DNA of 33,720 nt from Candidatus Parcubacteria bacterium (GCA_003599135.1 QZIV01000005.1:1-33720), one strand, 5' to 3'; counted from the first letter of the stretch, positions 6,246-13,731 are shown. Numbers and translations are program-made. Notes: generated by a model not told the origin, from the sequence alone.

Positions 6246-8054
6246 ATGGACGCGAGCGATAGGAATATCCGCAATTTTGTCATCATTGCGCATATTGATT
6301 CCGGCAAGTCGACGTTAGCCGATCGGCTGCTTGAGATTACGGGAACAGTCGAGCCGCGATCGATGAAGCCGCAATATCTCGATCAGCTTGAACTCGAGCG
6401 GGAGCGAGGGATTACGATCAAAATGGCCCCGGTCCGAATGAAGTTCAGGCACAAGGACGAAGCGTACTTCCTTAATCTTATAGACACGCCGGGCCACTCC
6501 GATTTTTCGTACGAGGTTTCGCGTGCGCTTGAGGCGGTGGAGGGGGCGATCCTCCTCGTCGATGCGACGAAAGGTATCCAAGCGCAAACACTCTCGAATC
6601 TCCGCGCCGCCAAGCGGGCGGGGCTCGTCATAGTCGGGGCGGTCAACAAAATCGATCTCAATTTGCCGAACGTCGAGAGAGTCGTCTCGTCGGTTGCGGA
6701 GCTTCTTTCTGTCTCGCTGGAAGCCATCCTCCGCATTTCTGCAAAAACCGGACAGGGCGTGGAAGAGCTTCTCCGCACCGCTATCGAGAAGATTCCTTCG
6801 CCCAGAGACAGGGGAGGATCCGAGGAGATTTCGCGCGGGCTTATTTTCGACTCTTTATATCACGATCACAAAGGGATCATCGCGTTCGTGAGGATTTTCG
6901 AAGGAACATTCAAAACGCAGGACGAAGTTCGCCTCCTTGCAACCGATCGGGCGTTCAAAGTCAAGGAAGTCGGGACGTTCGCTCCCGAGCTTAATGCGGG
7001 GTCGGCGCTTGAAGCGGGCTCGATCGGATACATTGCAACGGGACTCAAGGAACCGAGTCAAGTAAAGATTGGAGACACGGTAGCGAGACTGGAGGCGAGA
7101 AGCGAGAAGAAGGAAAAGAAAACGCTTGCGTTGCCGGGCTATCGGGAGCCGGTCCCCGTTGTCTTTATTTCTTTCTACCCCGACGGGCGCACGGAGTTCG
7201 AGGATCTAAAAGACGGCATTGAGCGGCTCCGCCTGAACGACGCGGCGCTTTCCTTCGAACCGGACGCAAACGACGCCTTGGGCCGGGGACTTAAGGTGGG
7301 ATTTTTGGGTCAGCTCCATTTTGATATCACGGCGAGCCGTCTGAAGCGCGAGTTCAATCTCAAGTTTTTGACAAGCTTTCCTTCGATTGCGTACAGAATC
7401 ATCGAGGGCGGCGCGGAGCGAATCGTAAAACAGCCGCAAGATTTCCCGGACAAGCCTGACACGGTATTTCAGCCGATGATCAAGATCGAAATTTTGGCCC
7501 CGACGCAGTATCTCAATCCCGTTGTGAACCTCAAAAACGTGTTTGAACTCGAAATTCAGGAGATCAAAAATATGGGAGAGAACCTTCTGCTTACGGGGCA
7601 GATGCCGCTCGCGGAGCTTATTCGGGATTTCGATGATCAGTTAAAATCCATTTCTTCGGGGTTTGCGTCGTTCAGCTATGAACTCGCGGGCGAAGCGAGG
7701 GCGGAAGTCGAAAAACTCGAGATTCTCGTCGCCGAAGAAGCCGTGCCGGCCTTGACGCGCATTGTTTCCGCAAAAGACGTCGAACGGGAAGGTCGCACGA
7801 CAGTCGAGCGCCTGAAGAACCTCCTGCCGCGTCAGCAGTTCGCACAAGCGGTTCAAGCGCGAGCTCGGGGGAGGATCATCGCTCGGGAAACGGTGCCCGC
7901 TCTTCGGAAAGACGTGACTGGATATCTTTACGGCGGAGACAGATCCCGGAAGATGAAACTTTGGAAGAAACAAAAGCGGGGGAAGGAGAAACTCAAGGCG
8001 ATGGCTCGAGTGGAACTGTCGCCTGAGATTTTTCGGGAAATTTTGAAGAAATAA
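6246..8054 (+). CDS. lepA: LepA / elongation factor 4
   Basis: A 602-residue protein, the usual LepA length, collinear with the family. It has the GTPase domain (P-loop AHIDSGKST at residues 15-23, switch I ERERGITIK, switch II DTPGHSDFSYEVSR, NKIDL), the domain II beta barrel, the two EF-G-like alpha/beta domains (FLGQLHFDI; PLAELIRDFDDQLKSISSG) and the LepA-specific C-terminal domain (RKDVTGYLYGGDRSRKMKL, then KQKRGKEK). LepA is a ribosome-binding translational GTPase implicated in translation fidelity or initiation and 30S biogenesis. Oddities: the P-loop has Ser19 where most LepAs have His (HIDHGKS), and switch II has PGHSDF instead of PGHVDF; the catalytic His is kept. There is no Shine-Dalgarno site. 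Identification is firm. Confidence 0.97.
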   Translation: MDASDRNIRNFVIIAHIDSGKSTLADRLLEITGTVEPRSMKPQYLDQLELERERGITIKMAPVRMKFRHKDEAYFLNLIDTPGHSDFSYEVSRALEAVEGAILLVDATKGIQAQTLSNLRAAKRAGLVIVGAVNKIDLNLPNVERVVSSVAELLSVSLEAILRISAKTGQGVEELLRTAIEKIPSPRDRGGSEEISRGLIFDSLYHDHKGIIAFVRIFEGTFKTQDEVRLLATDRAFKVKEVGTFAPELNAGSALEAGSIGYIATGLKEPSQVKIGDTVARLEARSEKKEKKTLALPGYREPVPVVFISFYPDGRTEFEDLKDGIERLRLNDAALSFEPDANDALGRGLKVGFLGQLHFDITASRLKREFNLKFLTSFPSIAYRIIEGGAERIVKQPQDFPDKPDTVFQPMIKIEILAPTQYLNPVVNLKNVFELEIQEIKNMGENLLLTGQMPLAELIRDFDDQLKSISSGFASFSYELAGEARAEVEKLEILVAEEAVPALTRIVSAKDVEREGRTTVERLKNLLPRQQFAQAVQARARGRIIARETVPALRKDVTGYLYGGDRSRKMKLWKKQKRGKEKLKAMARVELSPEIFREILKK

Positions 8055-8096
8055 GGTCGTTGTGCAAATTTCTCTTCTCCGATATTCTGAAAGCAC

Positions 8097-8393
8097 ATGT
8101 TCAAGATCATTGTTACTGGCGCACTTTCCGCCTTAGTGGTCGCTTTGGTGTTTCAAGTCTACGGTTTCTGGGAGCGCGAACGGAGCGCGGAAGCCGATCT
8201 CACCGAACTTCGGGCAAAACTTGAGAAAGCGAGGTTTGATGAGGAAAAACTGAAAGCGGAGCTTGAGTATCTTGCAAACCCGGTCAACCTCGAAAAGGAG
8301 CTCAGGCAGCGCTTCAACTTTCGCGGCGAAGGTGAGAAGATGATTGTCATCGTCCCCCAGAATCAAACCGGAACGGCGACCTCGACTCCATGA
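8097..8393 (+). CDS. FtsB/DivIC-like septum formation protein
   Basis: A 98-residue bitopic protein: short N-terminus, one membrane helix (about residues 4-24), a heptad-rich coiled coil (about 28-62, ERSAEADLTELRAKLEKARF) and the family's closing motif (NPVNLEKELRQRFNFRGEGEKMIVIVP), which matches the FtsB/DivIC pattern of an ER-rich segment followed by a pGE-x-vv strand. These proteins join FtsL and FtsQ/DivIB at the division site and help activate septal peptidoglycan synthesis. It overlaps the next gene by 4 nt (ATGA), which implies translational coupling to a SurA-like membrane protein. Confidence 0.82.
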   Translation: MFKIIVTGALSALVVALVFQVYGFWERERSAEADLTELRAKLEKARFDEEKLKAELEYLANPVNLEKELRQRFNFRGEGEKMIVIVPQNQTGTATSTP

Positions 8394-8965
8394 TCGGTCG
8401 GTATAAGCCATATATAGTATTTGTCGCTTTTGTCGCCGTGGGATTAACGGCAATTTTCCTCGTTTCCGAAGGTTACTACCCAGTCCTCTTGGTCGAAGGA
8501 GAGTTTATAAGCGTACGTCGGTTTTCGAAGGACTATCGAGCTGCATCTTTGTATTACGAGAATTTTCTCCGGACGTATGGTGGAGAGACGAATGAGGAAA
8601 AGCTTGAGCCAAAAGAGATCCAGCTGTCTGTTCTTGAGCAACTCGTTGAGGACGTGCTTGTCCGACAAGAGATGGAGCGGCGAGTCGGAAGGGACGCCGA
8701 CGCGCTTATAGCCAACAAGATCGAGAAATTTAAAAGCGACGAGAATCTCGGAGAGGCCGTAACGGCGCTCTACGGTTTCAGTCTTGCGGATTTTGAGAGG
8801 GAAGTTTTGATACCCCAGGCCGAGCGGGAGGTCCTTATGGGGCGGTTGTTTTTGGACGGGGAGAAAATCGAAGTGTGGCTCGAAGGAGCCAAAAAATCTG
8901 CGAGCGTGATGACGTTCTCGTCGGCTTTCCACTGGAAAGACGGGAAGATGGAAGAGGCGAAATAA
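8390..8965 (+). CDS. Membrane-anchored SurA-N-like protein
   Basis: A 191-residue protein with one N-terminal membrane helix (about residues 8-27) and an extracytoplasmic helical domain resembling the SurA/PrsA N-terminal chaperone domain. VEGEFISVRRFSKDYRAA followed by VLEQLVEDVLVRQEMERR is the typical 'G-x-I-x-x-x-x-F ... L-x-x-LI-x-x-x-L-x-x-x-EA' arrangement. No parvulin-type PPIase domain follows, so it would be a chaperone-like fragment rather than an isomerase; length alone does not suggest truncation. Its start overlaps the FtsB-like gene stop (ATGA). A strong terminator closes the operon. Assignment to SurA-N rests on pattern only. Confidence 0.65.
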   Translation: MIGRYKPYIVFVAFVAVGLTAIFLVSEGYYPVLLVEGEFISVRRFSKDYRAASLYYENFLRTYGGETNEEKLEPKEIQLSVLEQLVEDVLVRQEMERRVGRDADALIANKIEKFKSDENLGEAVTALYGFSLADFEREVLIPQAEREVLMGRLFLDGEKIEVWLEGAKKSASVMTFSSAFHWKDGKMEEAK

Positions 8966-8975
8966 CATATGAATG

Positions 8976-8998
8976 CCGCGACGGGAGTCGCGGTTTTC
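8976..8998 (+). terminator. Intrinsic terminator
   Basis: A perfect 7-bp stem CCGCGAC/GTCGCGG with the tetraloop GGGA, followed by TTTTCGGTTT, 10 nt after the SurA-N-like gene stop. Confidence 0.88.
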
Positions 8999-9031
8999 GG
9001 TTTAGGGCGATGGTGTAAAATGTGAGGTGAG

Positions 9032-9697
9032 ATGACAAGCGGCCCCACGAAAAACGAACTCATCGAGAGCCTCATCCGGCGGGGAGTCCTTCGGACACCT
9101 CTTATTATTGAAGCCTTCGAGAAAATTGATCGAGCCGACTTCGTTCTTTCGGAGTATCACAAGGAGCGGTATGGCGACTATCCGCTCCCGATCGGTCACG
9201 ATCAGACGATCTCGCAGCCGTATACGGTTGCGTTTATGCTCGAGCTTCTTGGTCCGCAGCCCGGGGAAAAAATTCTCGATATCGGGGCAGGATCGGGGTG
9301 GCAAGCGGCACTTCTAGCTTACATTACGAGCAAAGACGGAGCGCGTGGAAGGGTGGTTTCGATTGAACGGGTTCCGGAGCTCAAAGAGATGGCCGAGCAA
9401 AATATCGCAAAGTACGGCTTTATCGAGAAAGAAGTCGTAAAGGTAGTCGAGGGCGATGCTTCAAAAGGATATTCAGAAGAAGCGCCATTTAAGCGCATTA
9501 TCGCGGCGGCGGCTTCCGACCATGTCCGCGTCGCCTGGAAGGAGCAACTTATGGTTCATGGCCGACTCGTGGCGCCTGTGGGCACGCGGATCGAGGTGTA
9601 CGAGAAGTTTTCTTCCAGCGATTTTAACGTACGGGAGTACGACGGCTTCCGCTTCGTGCCGCTTGTGGCGGACGAGGGCGGGAACGGAGGGTCTTAA
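9032..9697 (+). CDS. pcm: Protein-L-isoaspartate O-methyltransferase
   Basis: A 221-residue AdoMet-dependent methyltransferase. It shows the PIMT signature region DRADFVLSEY, then YGDYPLPIGHDQTISQPYTVAFMLELL (with the key QTISQP), motif I ILDIGAGSGWQAALLA, motif II VVSIERVPEL, and the VEGDASKGYSEEAPFKRIIAAAA stretch, where many homologues have APYD-x-I. The enzyme methylates isoaspartyl residues in damaged proteins as the first step of repair; it is cytoplasmic. A TAAAAT box lies at 9016-9021, 10 nt before the ATG, which gives a very short leader that still contains GAGGTGAG. Many CPR carry this enzyme. The tRNA-Gly locus follows directly after a weak A/T hairpin (9696-9712). Confidence 0.93.
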   Translation: MTSGPTKNELIESLIRRGVLRTPLIIEAFEKIDRADFVLSEYHKERYGDYPLPIGHDQTISQPYTVAFMLELLGPQPGEKILDIGAGSGWQAALLAYITSKDGARGRVVSIERVPELKEMAEQNIAKYGFIEKEVVKVVEGDASKGYSEEAPFKRIIAAAASDHVRVAWKEQLMVHGRLVAPVGTRIEVYEKFSSSDFNVREYDGFRFVPLVADEGGNGGS

Positions 9698-9769
9698 AAA
9701 GTAAATCTTTTTGAAGTAAGATAGGGTTCAGGCGGGTATGGTTCAGTGGCAGAACGCGACCTTCCCAAG

Positions 9770-9911
9770 CCCCGCACCAAAGGAGGAGAATGAGCTGGAA
9801 CTTGCGGGCGTCGTATAGTGGCAGTACGCGACCTTCCCAAGGTTGAAGCGTGGGTTCGATTCCCATCGTCCGCTCATCGACAAGCAAGCACTCCTCCTTG
9901 TGGTGACGGGG
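9770..9911 (+). mobile_element. Inverted-repeat element carrying tRNA-Gly (copy 1)
   Basis: The left arm (9770-9788, CCCCGCACCAAAGGAGGAG) pairs fully with the right arm (9891-9911) apart from two single-base bulges in the right arm (G9900 and A9906). The element is bounded by the 5-bp direct repeat CCAAG and lies in the anticodon loop of a tRNA-Gly. Inside are 15 nt, an intact tRNA-Gly, then 16 nt. No ORF is present. A second element with the same termini, size class and bulge positions lies at 22466-22605, so this is a repeated family. The size is far too small for a group I or II intron. It could be a transposon-like element mobilised in trans or a new intron class. Confidence 0.75.
9804..9874 (+). 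tRNA. tRNA-Gly(CCC), nested inside the element
   Basis: A 71-nt cloverleaf: acceptor GCGGGCG with CGTCCGC (one G-T), D-stem GTAT/GTAC (one wobble) with loop AGTGGCA, anticodon stem CGACC/GGTTG with loop TTCCCAA (anticodon CCC), variable loop AAGC, T-stem GTGGG/CCCAT (one wobble) with loop TTCGATT, and discriminator T. CCA is not encoded, so CCA-adding enzyme is needed. It reads GGG codons. Its 5' half closely resembles the interrupted tRNA around it, but the acceptor and D-stem differ, so it is not a simple duplicate. Confidence 0.93.
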
Positions 9912-9950
9912 CCAAGGTTGAGACACGGGTTCGATTCCCGTTACCCGCTC

Positions 9951-10910
9951 ATGCGACAAAAAATAAAAGCCGTCATAGCACTAGGGCTTCTCAGTCCTGT
10001 TCTCGCAGAGCTTCTTTCGGGGAGTGCTCCAGCGTCGGTGTTCTTTGATCCGTTTTTCTTCGTTTTGCAGGTTGTATCGTACGGAATTCCGGCTCTTATC
10101 ATGCGCGAACTGGCCGTGAAGTGGAAATTGGGCGTAAGTGGGTTATTCGTATTGGGTCTGGGATACGGGATATTTAACGAAGGTCTTTTAGCGAACACTT
10201 TTTTCTCGGAAGACGCCTCCTTCTTTAAAGGATACGGTTTTTATCTTGGCTTGAATCTTGCGTGGGTACCTTTTGCGGCCATCTGGCACTCGCTCCATGC
10301 CATACTATATCCAACGATGCTCGTTCATTTTCTTTATCCTGATGTTGCGCAACAAAGATGGTTGTCGGGACGAATGGTGAAGTTGTTGTTCGTTATAGCG
10401 TTACTGGAAAGCGGTTTACTGTATTTCGCTCCGCATAAAAACTTCCAGGGAACGTATTTTTTTGTCTTTTGGCTGGCCATTTTTATTCTTGCTTTTCTCT
10501 CTAAGAGATTCACTGCACCCGTGGAATATAAATCACTCACGTCCTACAAGGGAGCTTTCTTCTTGGGTTTTTTTACTGTTCCTCTGTATGTGATCTTGAT
10601 AGCTCTCACAAAAACACAGCTCCCGCTTTTCATATACTGGATAGTTCTCATCGGTTTGGTTTTGGTCTTGTGGCGGCGATTGAAGAAGAAGGAATGGGTG
10701 ACCGTCCCGGCACTAATCGTATTCCTATCCGGAGATTATATCGGGAACGGTATTTTCGCTGTTCTTGGCCGCAGATCTTTTGAGGTACTTTTGACTAGCA
10801 TTGCGATTACGAGTTTTTTGCTGTATCTCGTGAGAAAATCTAGGCTTCGGACTGCTGCGAGCAATGTTATTCCTCCCTCGATCGATCGCGATGCATCACT
10901 GCCACTATGA
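9951..10910 (+). CDS. Conserved multi-pass membrane protein
   Basis: A 319-residue hydrophobic protein with about nine membrane segments. The N-terminal part (LLSPVLAELLSGSAPASVFFDPF, YGIPALIMREL, LGLGYGIFNEGLL, HSLHAILYPTMLVHFLYP) matches an uncharacterised integral-membrane family of Bacteria and Archaea in which the 'SP-x-x-AELLSG', 'RE' and 'YGI-x-EGL' motifs recur. The conserved E and H residues inside membrane segments vaguely recall CPBP-type intramembrane proteases, but no EExxxR motif is present. The start is unusual: ATG at 9951 is 1 nt after the last base of the interrupted tRNA-Gly. Maturation of the tRNA 3' end would therefore leave a leaderless mRNA. Longer in-frame starts lie within the tRNA and are not credible. 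It overlaps the next gene by 4 nt. Confidence 0.75.
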   Translation: MRQKIKAVIALGLLSPVLAELLSGSAPASVFFDPFFFVLQVVSYGIPALIMRELAVKWKLGVSGLFVLGLGYGIFNEGLLANTFFSEDASFFKGYGFYLGLNLAWVPFAAIWHSLHAILYPTMLVHFLYPDVAQQRWLSGRMVKLLFVIALLESGLLYFAPHKNFQGTYFFVFWLAIFILAFLSKRFTAPVEYKSLTSYKGAFFLGFFTVPLYVILIALTKTQLPLFIYWIVLIGLVLVLWRRLKKKEWVTVPALIVFLSGDYIGNGIFAVLGRRSFEVLLTSIAITSFLLYLVRKSRLRTAASNVIPPSIDRDASLPL

Positions 10911-11443
10911 CCACAAAGCTCATCTTCATTTATGGCCCGCCGGCAACTGGAAAACTCACGGTTTCGAAAGAACTTGCGAAACTCACTGGCTATAAAGTTT
11001 TTCATAATCACATCACGAACGACGTTGCGGAGGTTTTCTTTCCATTCGGCACAAAGGAATTCTTCGGATTGACCGAGAAGCTGCGACTGGAAATTCTTCG
11101 AGCAGCGCTCCGCGGTAAGCTAGGAGGGATTATCGTCACATTCTGTTACGTTCAAAAAGAGGACGATCGCCTAGTGCGCCGATTTGTGCGTACCGTCGAG
11201 CGCTCGAACGGCAAGGTGTATTTTGTGCACCTTTTCTCCCACCCGAACGAACTTAAAAAGCGCGTCGTCCGTCCTTCCCGGAAACGCTTCGGAAAGGTTA
11301 AATCGAAACTGAAACTTCACGCCGCGCTCGCGCGCTGGGAGTTTTTTAAACCGATCCCATTCGTGAGAAGTCTCCAAATCGACAACACGAGAATTTCGCC
11401 ACGGGAAGTCGCGCAGAGGATCAAGACCCACTATAAGCTCTAA
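10907..11443 (+). CDS. P-loop kinase-like (AAA_33/shikimate-kinase-like) protein
   Basis: A 178-residue protein with an N-terminal P-loop YGPPATGKLTVSKELA (residues 8-23) and the downstream FHNHIT motif. This combination is typical of a family of small nucleotide-kinase-like proteins annotated as AAA_33 or shikimate-kinase-like, in which the residue after the P-loop Lys is Leu rather than Ser/Thr. A lid-like Arg/Lys-rich region (ELKKRVVRPSRKRFGK) and a C-terminal ARWEFFKPIPFVRSLQIDNT segment follow. The substrate is unknown. The ATG overlaps the stop of the membrane-protein gene (ATGA), indicating translational coupling. The gene converges on, and overlaps by 4 nt, the M24 peptidase gene on the other strand, leaving no room for a terminator. 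Confidence 0.75.
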   Translation: MTTKLIFIYGPPATGKLTVSKELAKLTGYKVFHNHITNDVAEVFFPFGTKEFFGLTEKLRLEILRAALRGKLGGIIVTFCYVQKEDDRLVRRFVRTVERSNGKVYFVHLFSHPNELKKRVVRPSRKRFGKVKSKLKLHAALARWEFFKPIPFVRSLQIDNTRISPREVAQRIKTHYKL

Positions 11444-12165
11444 GGGATGACGATCTCTTCTAAACTCTTCGGGGCGTTTGTGAGAACCTCGGAGCCGGAT
11501 TTTTTCACGAGCACTGTGTCCTCGATTCGTATCCCGCCCCAACCCTTGAAGTAAGTCCCGGGTTCAACGGTCACGGCCATCCGGGCGCGGAGCACGTCTT
11601 TGCTTTTCTTTCGGAGGTACGGCCACTCATGGATTGCAAGGCCCACGCCGTGACCTGTTCCGTGCGGGAAGCTTCTCCCCCCGGGGAATTGGGCAAGATA
11701 ATTTCGGGCGGCTCTATCCACCGCTTCGCCCCTCGCTCCCTCCCGTACTTTTCCGAGCGCACGTTTCTGTGCCGCAAGGACTCGCTTATACCAGAGGATA
11801 AATTTTTTGTCCGGTGTTCCAAAGCACAGCGTTCGTGTCATGTCAGAAGAGTAACCGCCAACGACCGCTCCGAAGTCGAGCATCACAATACTCGATCTTC
11901 CGAGTTTTTTCTCTGTCGGCGAATGGTGGATATTCGCGGTATTCGTTCCGAACGCAACAATGGTGGAAAAGGCGAGCGCCTCCGCGCCGCGCCGTTCCAT
12001 GATGCGAGAGATGTTTTGTGCGAGACCCGCCTCGGTTATGCCAGGACGCAAAGACCGGACAACTTCGGAGAACGTTTCTGCGGTAATGTTTCCGCTCCGC
12101 CGTATCGCTTCGAGTTCGCGTTTGGATTTCTTCGCGCGGAGTTCGTGAAGAAGCGGAAGCGACAT
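11440..12165 (-). CDS. M24-family metallopeptidase (Xaa-Pro aminopeptidase / methionine aminopeptidase-like)
   Basis: A 241-residue protein that contains only the pita-bread catalytic domain. All five metal ligands are visible: Asp and Asp in MLDFGAVVGGYSSDMTRT, His in the HGTGHGVGL motif, Glu in VTVEPGTYF and Glu in GIRIEDT; the substrate-binding His of IHHSP is also present. The ELEAIRRSGNITAETFSEV start fits Xaa-Pro dipeptidase/PepP-type enzymes. The N-terminal creatinase-like domain is absent, a common short form in CPR, so it cleaves X-Pro or N-terminal residues from peptides in the cytoplasm. Its ATG directly abuts the stop of the permease gene, making it the last gene of the ABC-transporter operon. 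Confidence 0.9.
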   Translation of the reverse strand: MSLPLLHELRAKKSKRELEAIRRSGNITAETFSEVVRSLRPGITEAGLAQNISRIMERRGAEALAFSTIVAFGTNTANIHHSPTEKKLGRSSIVMLDFGAVVGGYSSDMTRTLCFGTPDKKFILWYKRVLAAQKRALGKVREGARGEAVDRAARNYLAQFPGGRSFPHGTGHGVGLAIHEWPYLRKKSKDVLRARMAVTVEPGTYFKGWGGIRIEDTVLVKKSGSEVLTNAPKSLEEIVIP

Positions 12166-12930
12166 CTAGGTTTTCCGATGGAGGAGGCTTGCGGCGAAAA
12201 GGAATGCGGCAACGAGCACCACCGTTGGCCCGAGTTCGAGATTGTAGATGCGTGCGACGAACATTCCTGCGCTCACGGAGGCGAAACCCGCGATCGCAGA
12301 AACTAGAAGAAACGCGTTTAAGGAGTGGGTGAGCTGCCGGCCGATTGCGGCGGGGACGATGATGAGCGCTCCAACAAGAATTGCGCCCAAGAACTGCAGG
12401 CCGAGAAGGATCGTAAGGCCGAAGACGAGGAGATAATAGAGGTTGAGGCGGCTCAAGTTGAGCTTTGTCGAGGAGGCGAGTTCTGGGGAGAACAGTCCCA
12501 AGATGAGCTGATTTCTAAATTTCAGGATGAAGAGTCCGATGAAAACGACCGCGATGAGTCCTACGATGAAACTCGAAAGATCAAGGGCTTCGAAGCCTCC
12601 GAAGAGCGCTTCGATAAGCTCTTCGCTCGGAGTAACGAGTGCTCCCAAGGCAACCGAAGCCGTAAAAATTACTCCGATCGCGGTTTCTGCTGTGAGCGCA
12701 GTTGCTCCCTGAAGCCGCCAGATAAGAATGATTCCCAGGAAGAGCGTTGTTGCGCCACCGATCAAGGGATTGATGTTAAAGAGGAGTGCAAGACCGAGCC
12801 CTGGAAGCGCAATGTGAGAGATGACGTCGCCGGCCAAAGCGATCCGCTTCATAAGCGCGAAACTTCCAACGAGTCCGGAAACGAGCGCGGTAAGAAGGGC
12901 CAATATAACTGCGTAGAGATTTCCCTCCAT
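12166..12930 (-). CDS. ABC-3-family metal permease (ZnuB/MntB-like)
   Basis: A 254-residue permease with about eight membrane helices. Recognisable family features are the N-terminal ALVSGLVGSFALMKRIALAGDVISHIALPGL segment (cytoplasmic coupling region with GD-x-x-SH), the TAETAIGVIF motif and the GAILVGALIIVPAAIGR motif typical of Zn/Mn/Fe chelate permeases. It would form the membrane channel of a metal importer with the adjacent ATPase. No substrate-binding lipoprotein (ZnuA type) is present in the window, so the metal cannot be deduced. The stop touches the start of the peptidase gene, and its ATG is 2 nt from the ATPase stop, so the three genes form one tight operon. Confidence 0.92.
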   Translation of the reverse strand: MEGNLYAVILALLTALVSGLVGSFALMKRIALAGDVISHIALPGLGLALLFNINPLIGGATTLFLGIILIWRLQGATALTAETAIGVIFTASVALGALVTPSEELIEALFGGFEALDLSSFIVGLIAVVFIGLFILKFRNQLILGLFSPELASSTKLNLSRLNLYYLLVFGLTILLGLQFLGAILVGALIIVPAAIGRQLTHSLNAFLLVSAIAGFASVSAGMFVARIYNLELGPTVVLVAAFLFAASLLHRKT

Positions 12931-12932
12931 GC

Positions 12933-13640
12933 CTAGTGAGCGTGCTTATAGTACGCCGAGGGCCGGCCGTAGAGTTTTTCGAGCGTATGCGTGTCGAGCA
13001 CGTCCCTCGGTTCTCCGAAGCAAATGTTCCTGCGATTCAAGCACAGGACTTTCGTCGCGTATCTGTATACGAAGCTTAGGTCGTGCGAAACGATGATAGC
13101 GGTAAGTTTATATTTTTCCTGCAGGCGGTGAATGAGTTCGTACATTTCTTCCTCGCCGGGAAGGTCGATCGATGCAGTCGGTTCATCGAAAAGGAGCATA
13201 TTCGGCCTCCCGAGAAGGGCGAATGCGATAAGGCATCGCTGGAAATGCCCTCCCGAGAGATGCCCGACGGGAGTTTCGAGGATGAACGCTGTGAGCCCGA
13301 CGGCATCGATGGTCGATGCTATCTCCGAACCCGGCAGCTTCAAAATTTCTGCTTTCGCCTGGAGAAGATTTTTGAAGTTGAGCGGCAGGTGCTTATCCGC
13401 CTCGATTTTCTGGGGGACGTAGCCGATCCGGACATTCGGAGCAAGCGAGATAGTTCCCTCGTGGGGGAACATTCCGAGAAGGGTTTTAAGGAGTACCGTT
13501 TTGCCCGATCCGTTCGGTCCGATTATAGCCAAGCTTTCTCCCCGAGAGATACCGAAGCTTACATCACGGAGAACGACGTCGTTTTCAAAACGGACGTCGA
13601 GATTTTTGACTGCAAGGATGATCGAAGAATCTTCTTTCAT
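12933..13640 (-). CDS. ABC transporter ATPase for metal uptake (ZnuC/MntA-like)
   Basis: A 235-residue ABC ATPase with Walker A GPNGSGKT (residues 41-48), Q-loop region GYVPQKIEADKHLP, ABC signature LSGGHFQR, Walker B MLLFDEPT, D-loop ASIDLPG and switch His in IVSHDLSFVYRYATKVLCLNRR. The VPQ and the late LNRRNICFGEP segment are typical of the zinc/manganese subfamily. It powers import through the adjacent permease. No Shine-Dalgarno site is present; upstream on the minus strand a TACAAT box precedes the ATG by about 14 nt. It is the first gene of the ATPase-permease-peptidase operon. Confidence 0.94.
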   Translation of the reverse strand: MKEDSSIILAVKNLDVRFENDVVLRDVSFGISRGESLAIIGPNGSGKTVLLKTLLGMFPHEGTISLAPNVRIGYVPQKIEADKHLPLNFKNLLQAKAEILKLPGSEIASTIDAVGLTAFILETPVGHLSGGHFQRCLIAFALLGRPNMLLFDEPTASIDLPGEEEMYELIHRLQEKYKLTAIIVSHDLSFVYRYATKVLCLNRRNICFGEPRDVLDTHTLEKLYGRPSAYYKHAH

Positions 13641-13660
13641 GATTGAGGTTCATTGTATCA

Positions 13661-13697
13661 CAAAAAAACAACGCCCCGCCGATTATGCTGGCGGGGG
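13661..13697 (-). terminator. Intrinsic terminator (minus strand)
   Basis: On the minus strand CCCCGCC and GGCGGGG form a 7-bp GC stem with a 9-nt loop, followed by GTTGTTTTTTT. It ends the upstream orphan gene (stop at 13732) and separates it from the transporter operon. Confidence 0.85.
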
Positions 13698-13731
13698 CTG
13701 GGGGGAAGAGGGTGAAGTCTCGCGGTTTGAG

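Larger units (their letters stand above)
9732..9949 (+). tRNA. Interrupted tRNA-Gly(CCC); halves 9732-9769 and 9917-9949
   Basis: The 5' half has acceptor strand GCGGGTA, D-arm GTTC/GAAC with an AGTGGCA loop, anticodon-stem strand CGACC and loop TTCCCAA. The 3' half has anticodon-stem strand GGTTG, variable loop AGAC, T-arm ACGGG/CCCGT with loop TTCGATT, acceptor strand TACCCGC and discriminator T. Joined, they give a 71-nt tRNA with perfect acceptor (7/7), D (4/4) and T (5/5) stems and anticodon CCC. The gene is interrupted in the anticodon loop by the 142-nt element at 9770-9911. CCAAG is present on both sides (9765-9769 and 9912-9916), so the exact junction is ambiguous; one allowed register is the canonical 37/38 intron position. 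CCA is not encoded. Whether it is spliced or dead cannot be told from sequence, but every stem is intact. Confidence 0.8.

Noticed and set aside
9770-9911. Group I or group II intron in tRNA-Gly
   Set aside because: Only about 70 nt remain outside the nested tRNA, and none of the conserved core pairings of either intron class is present.
9757-9920. Archaeal bulge-helix-bulge tRNA intron
   Set aside because: The exon junctions lie in an asymmetric internal loop rather than in two 3-nt bulges separated by a 4-bp helix, so the canonical motif is not met.
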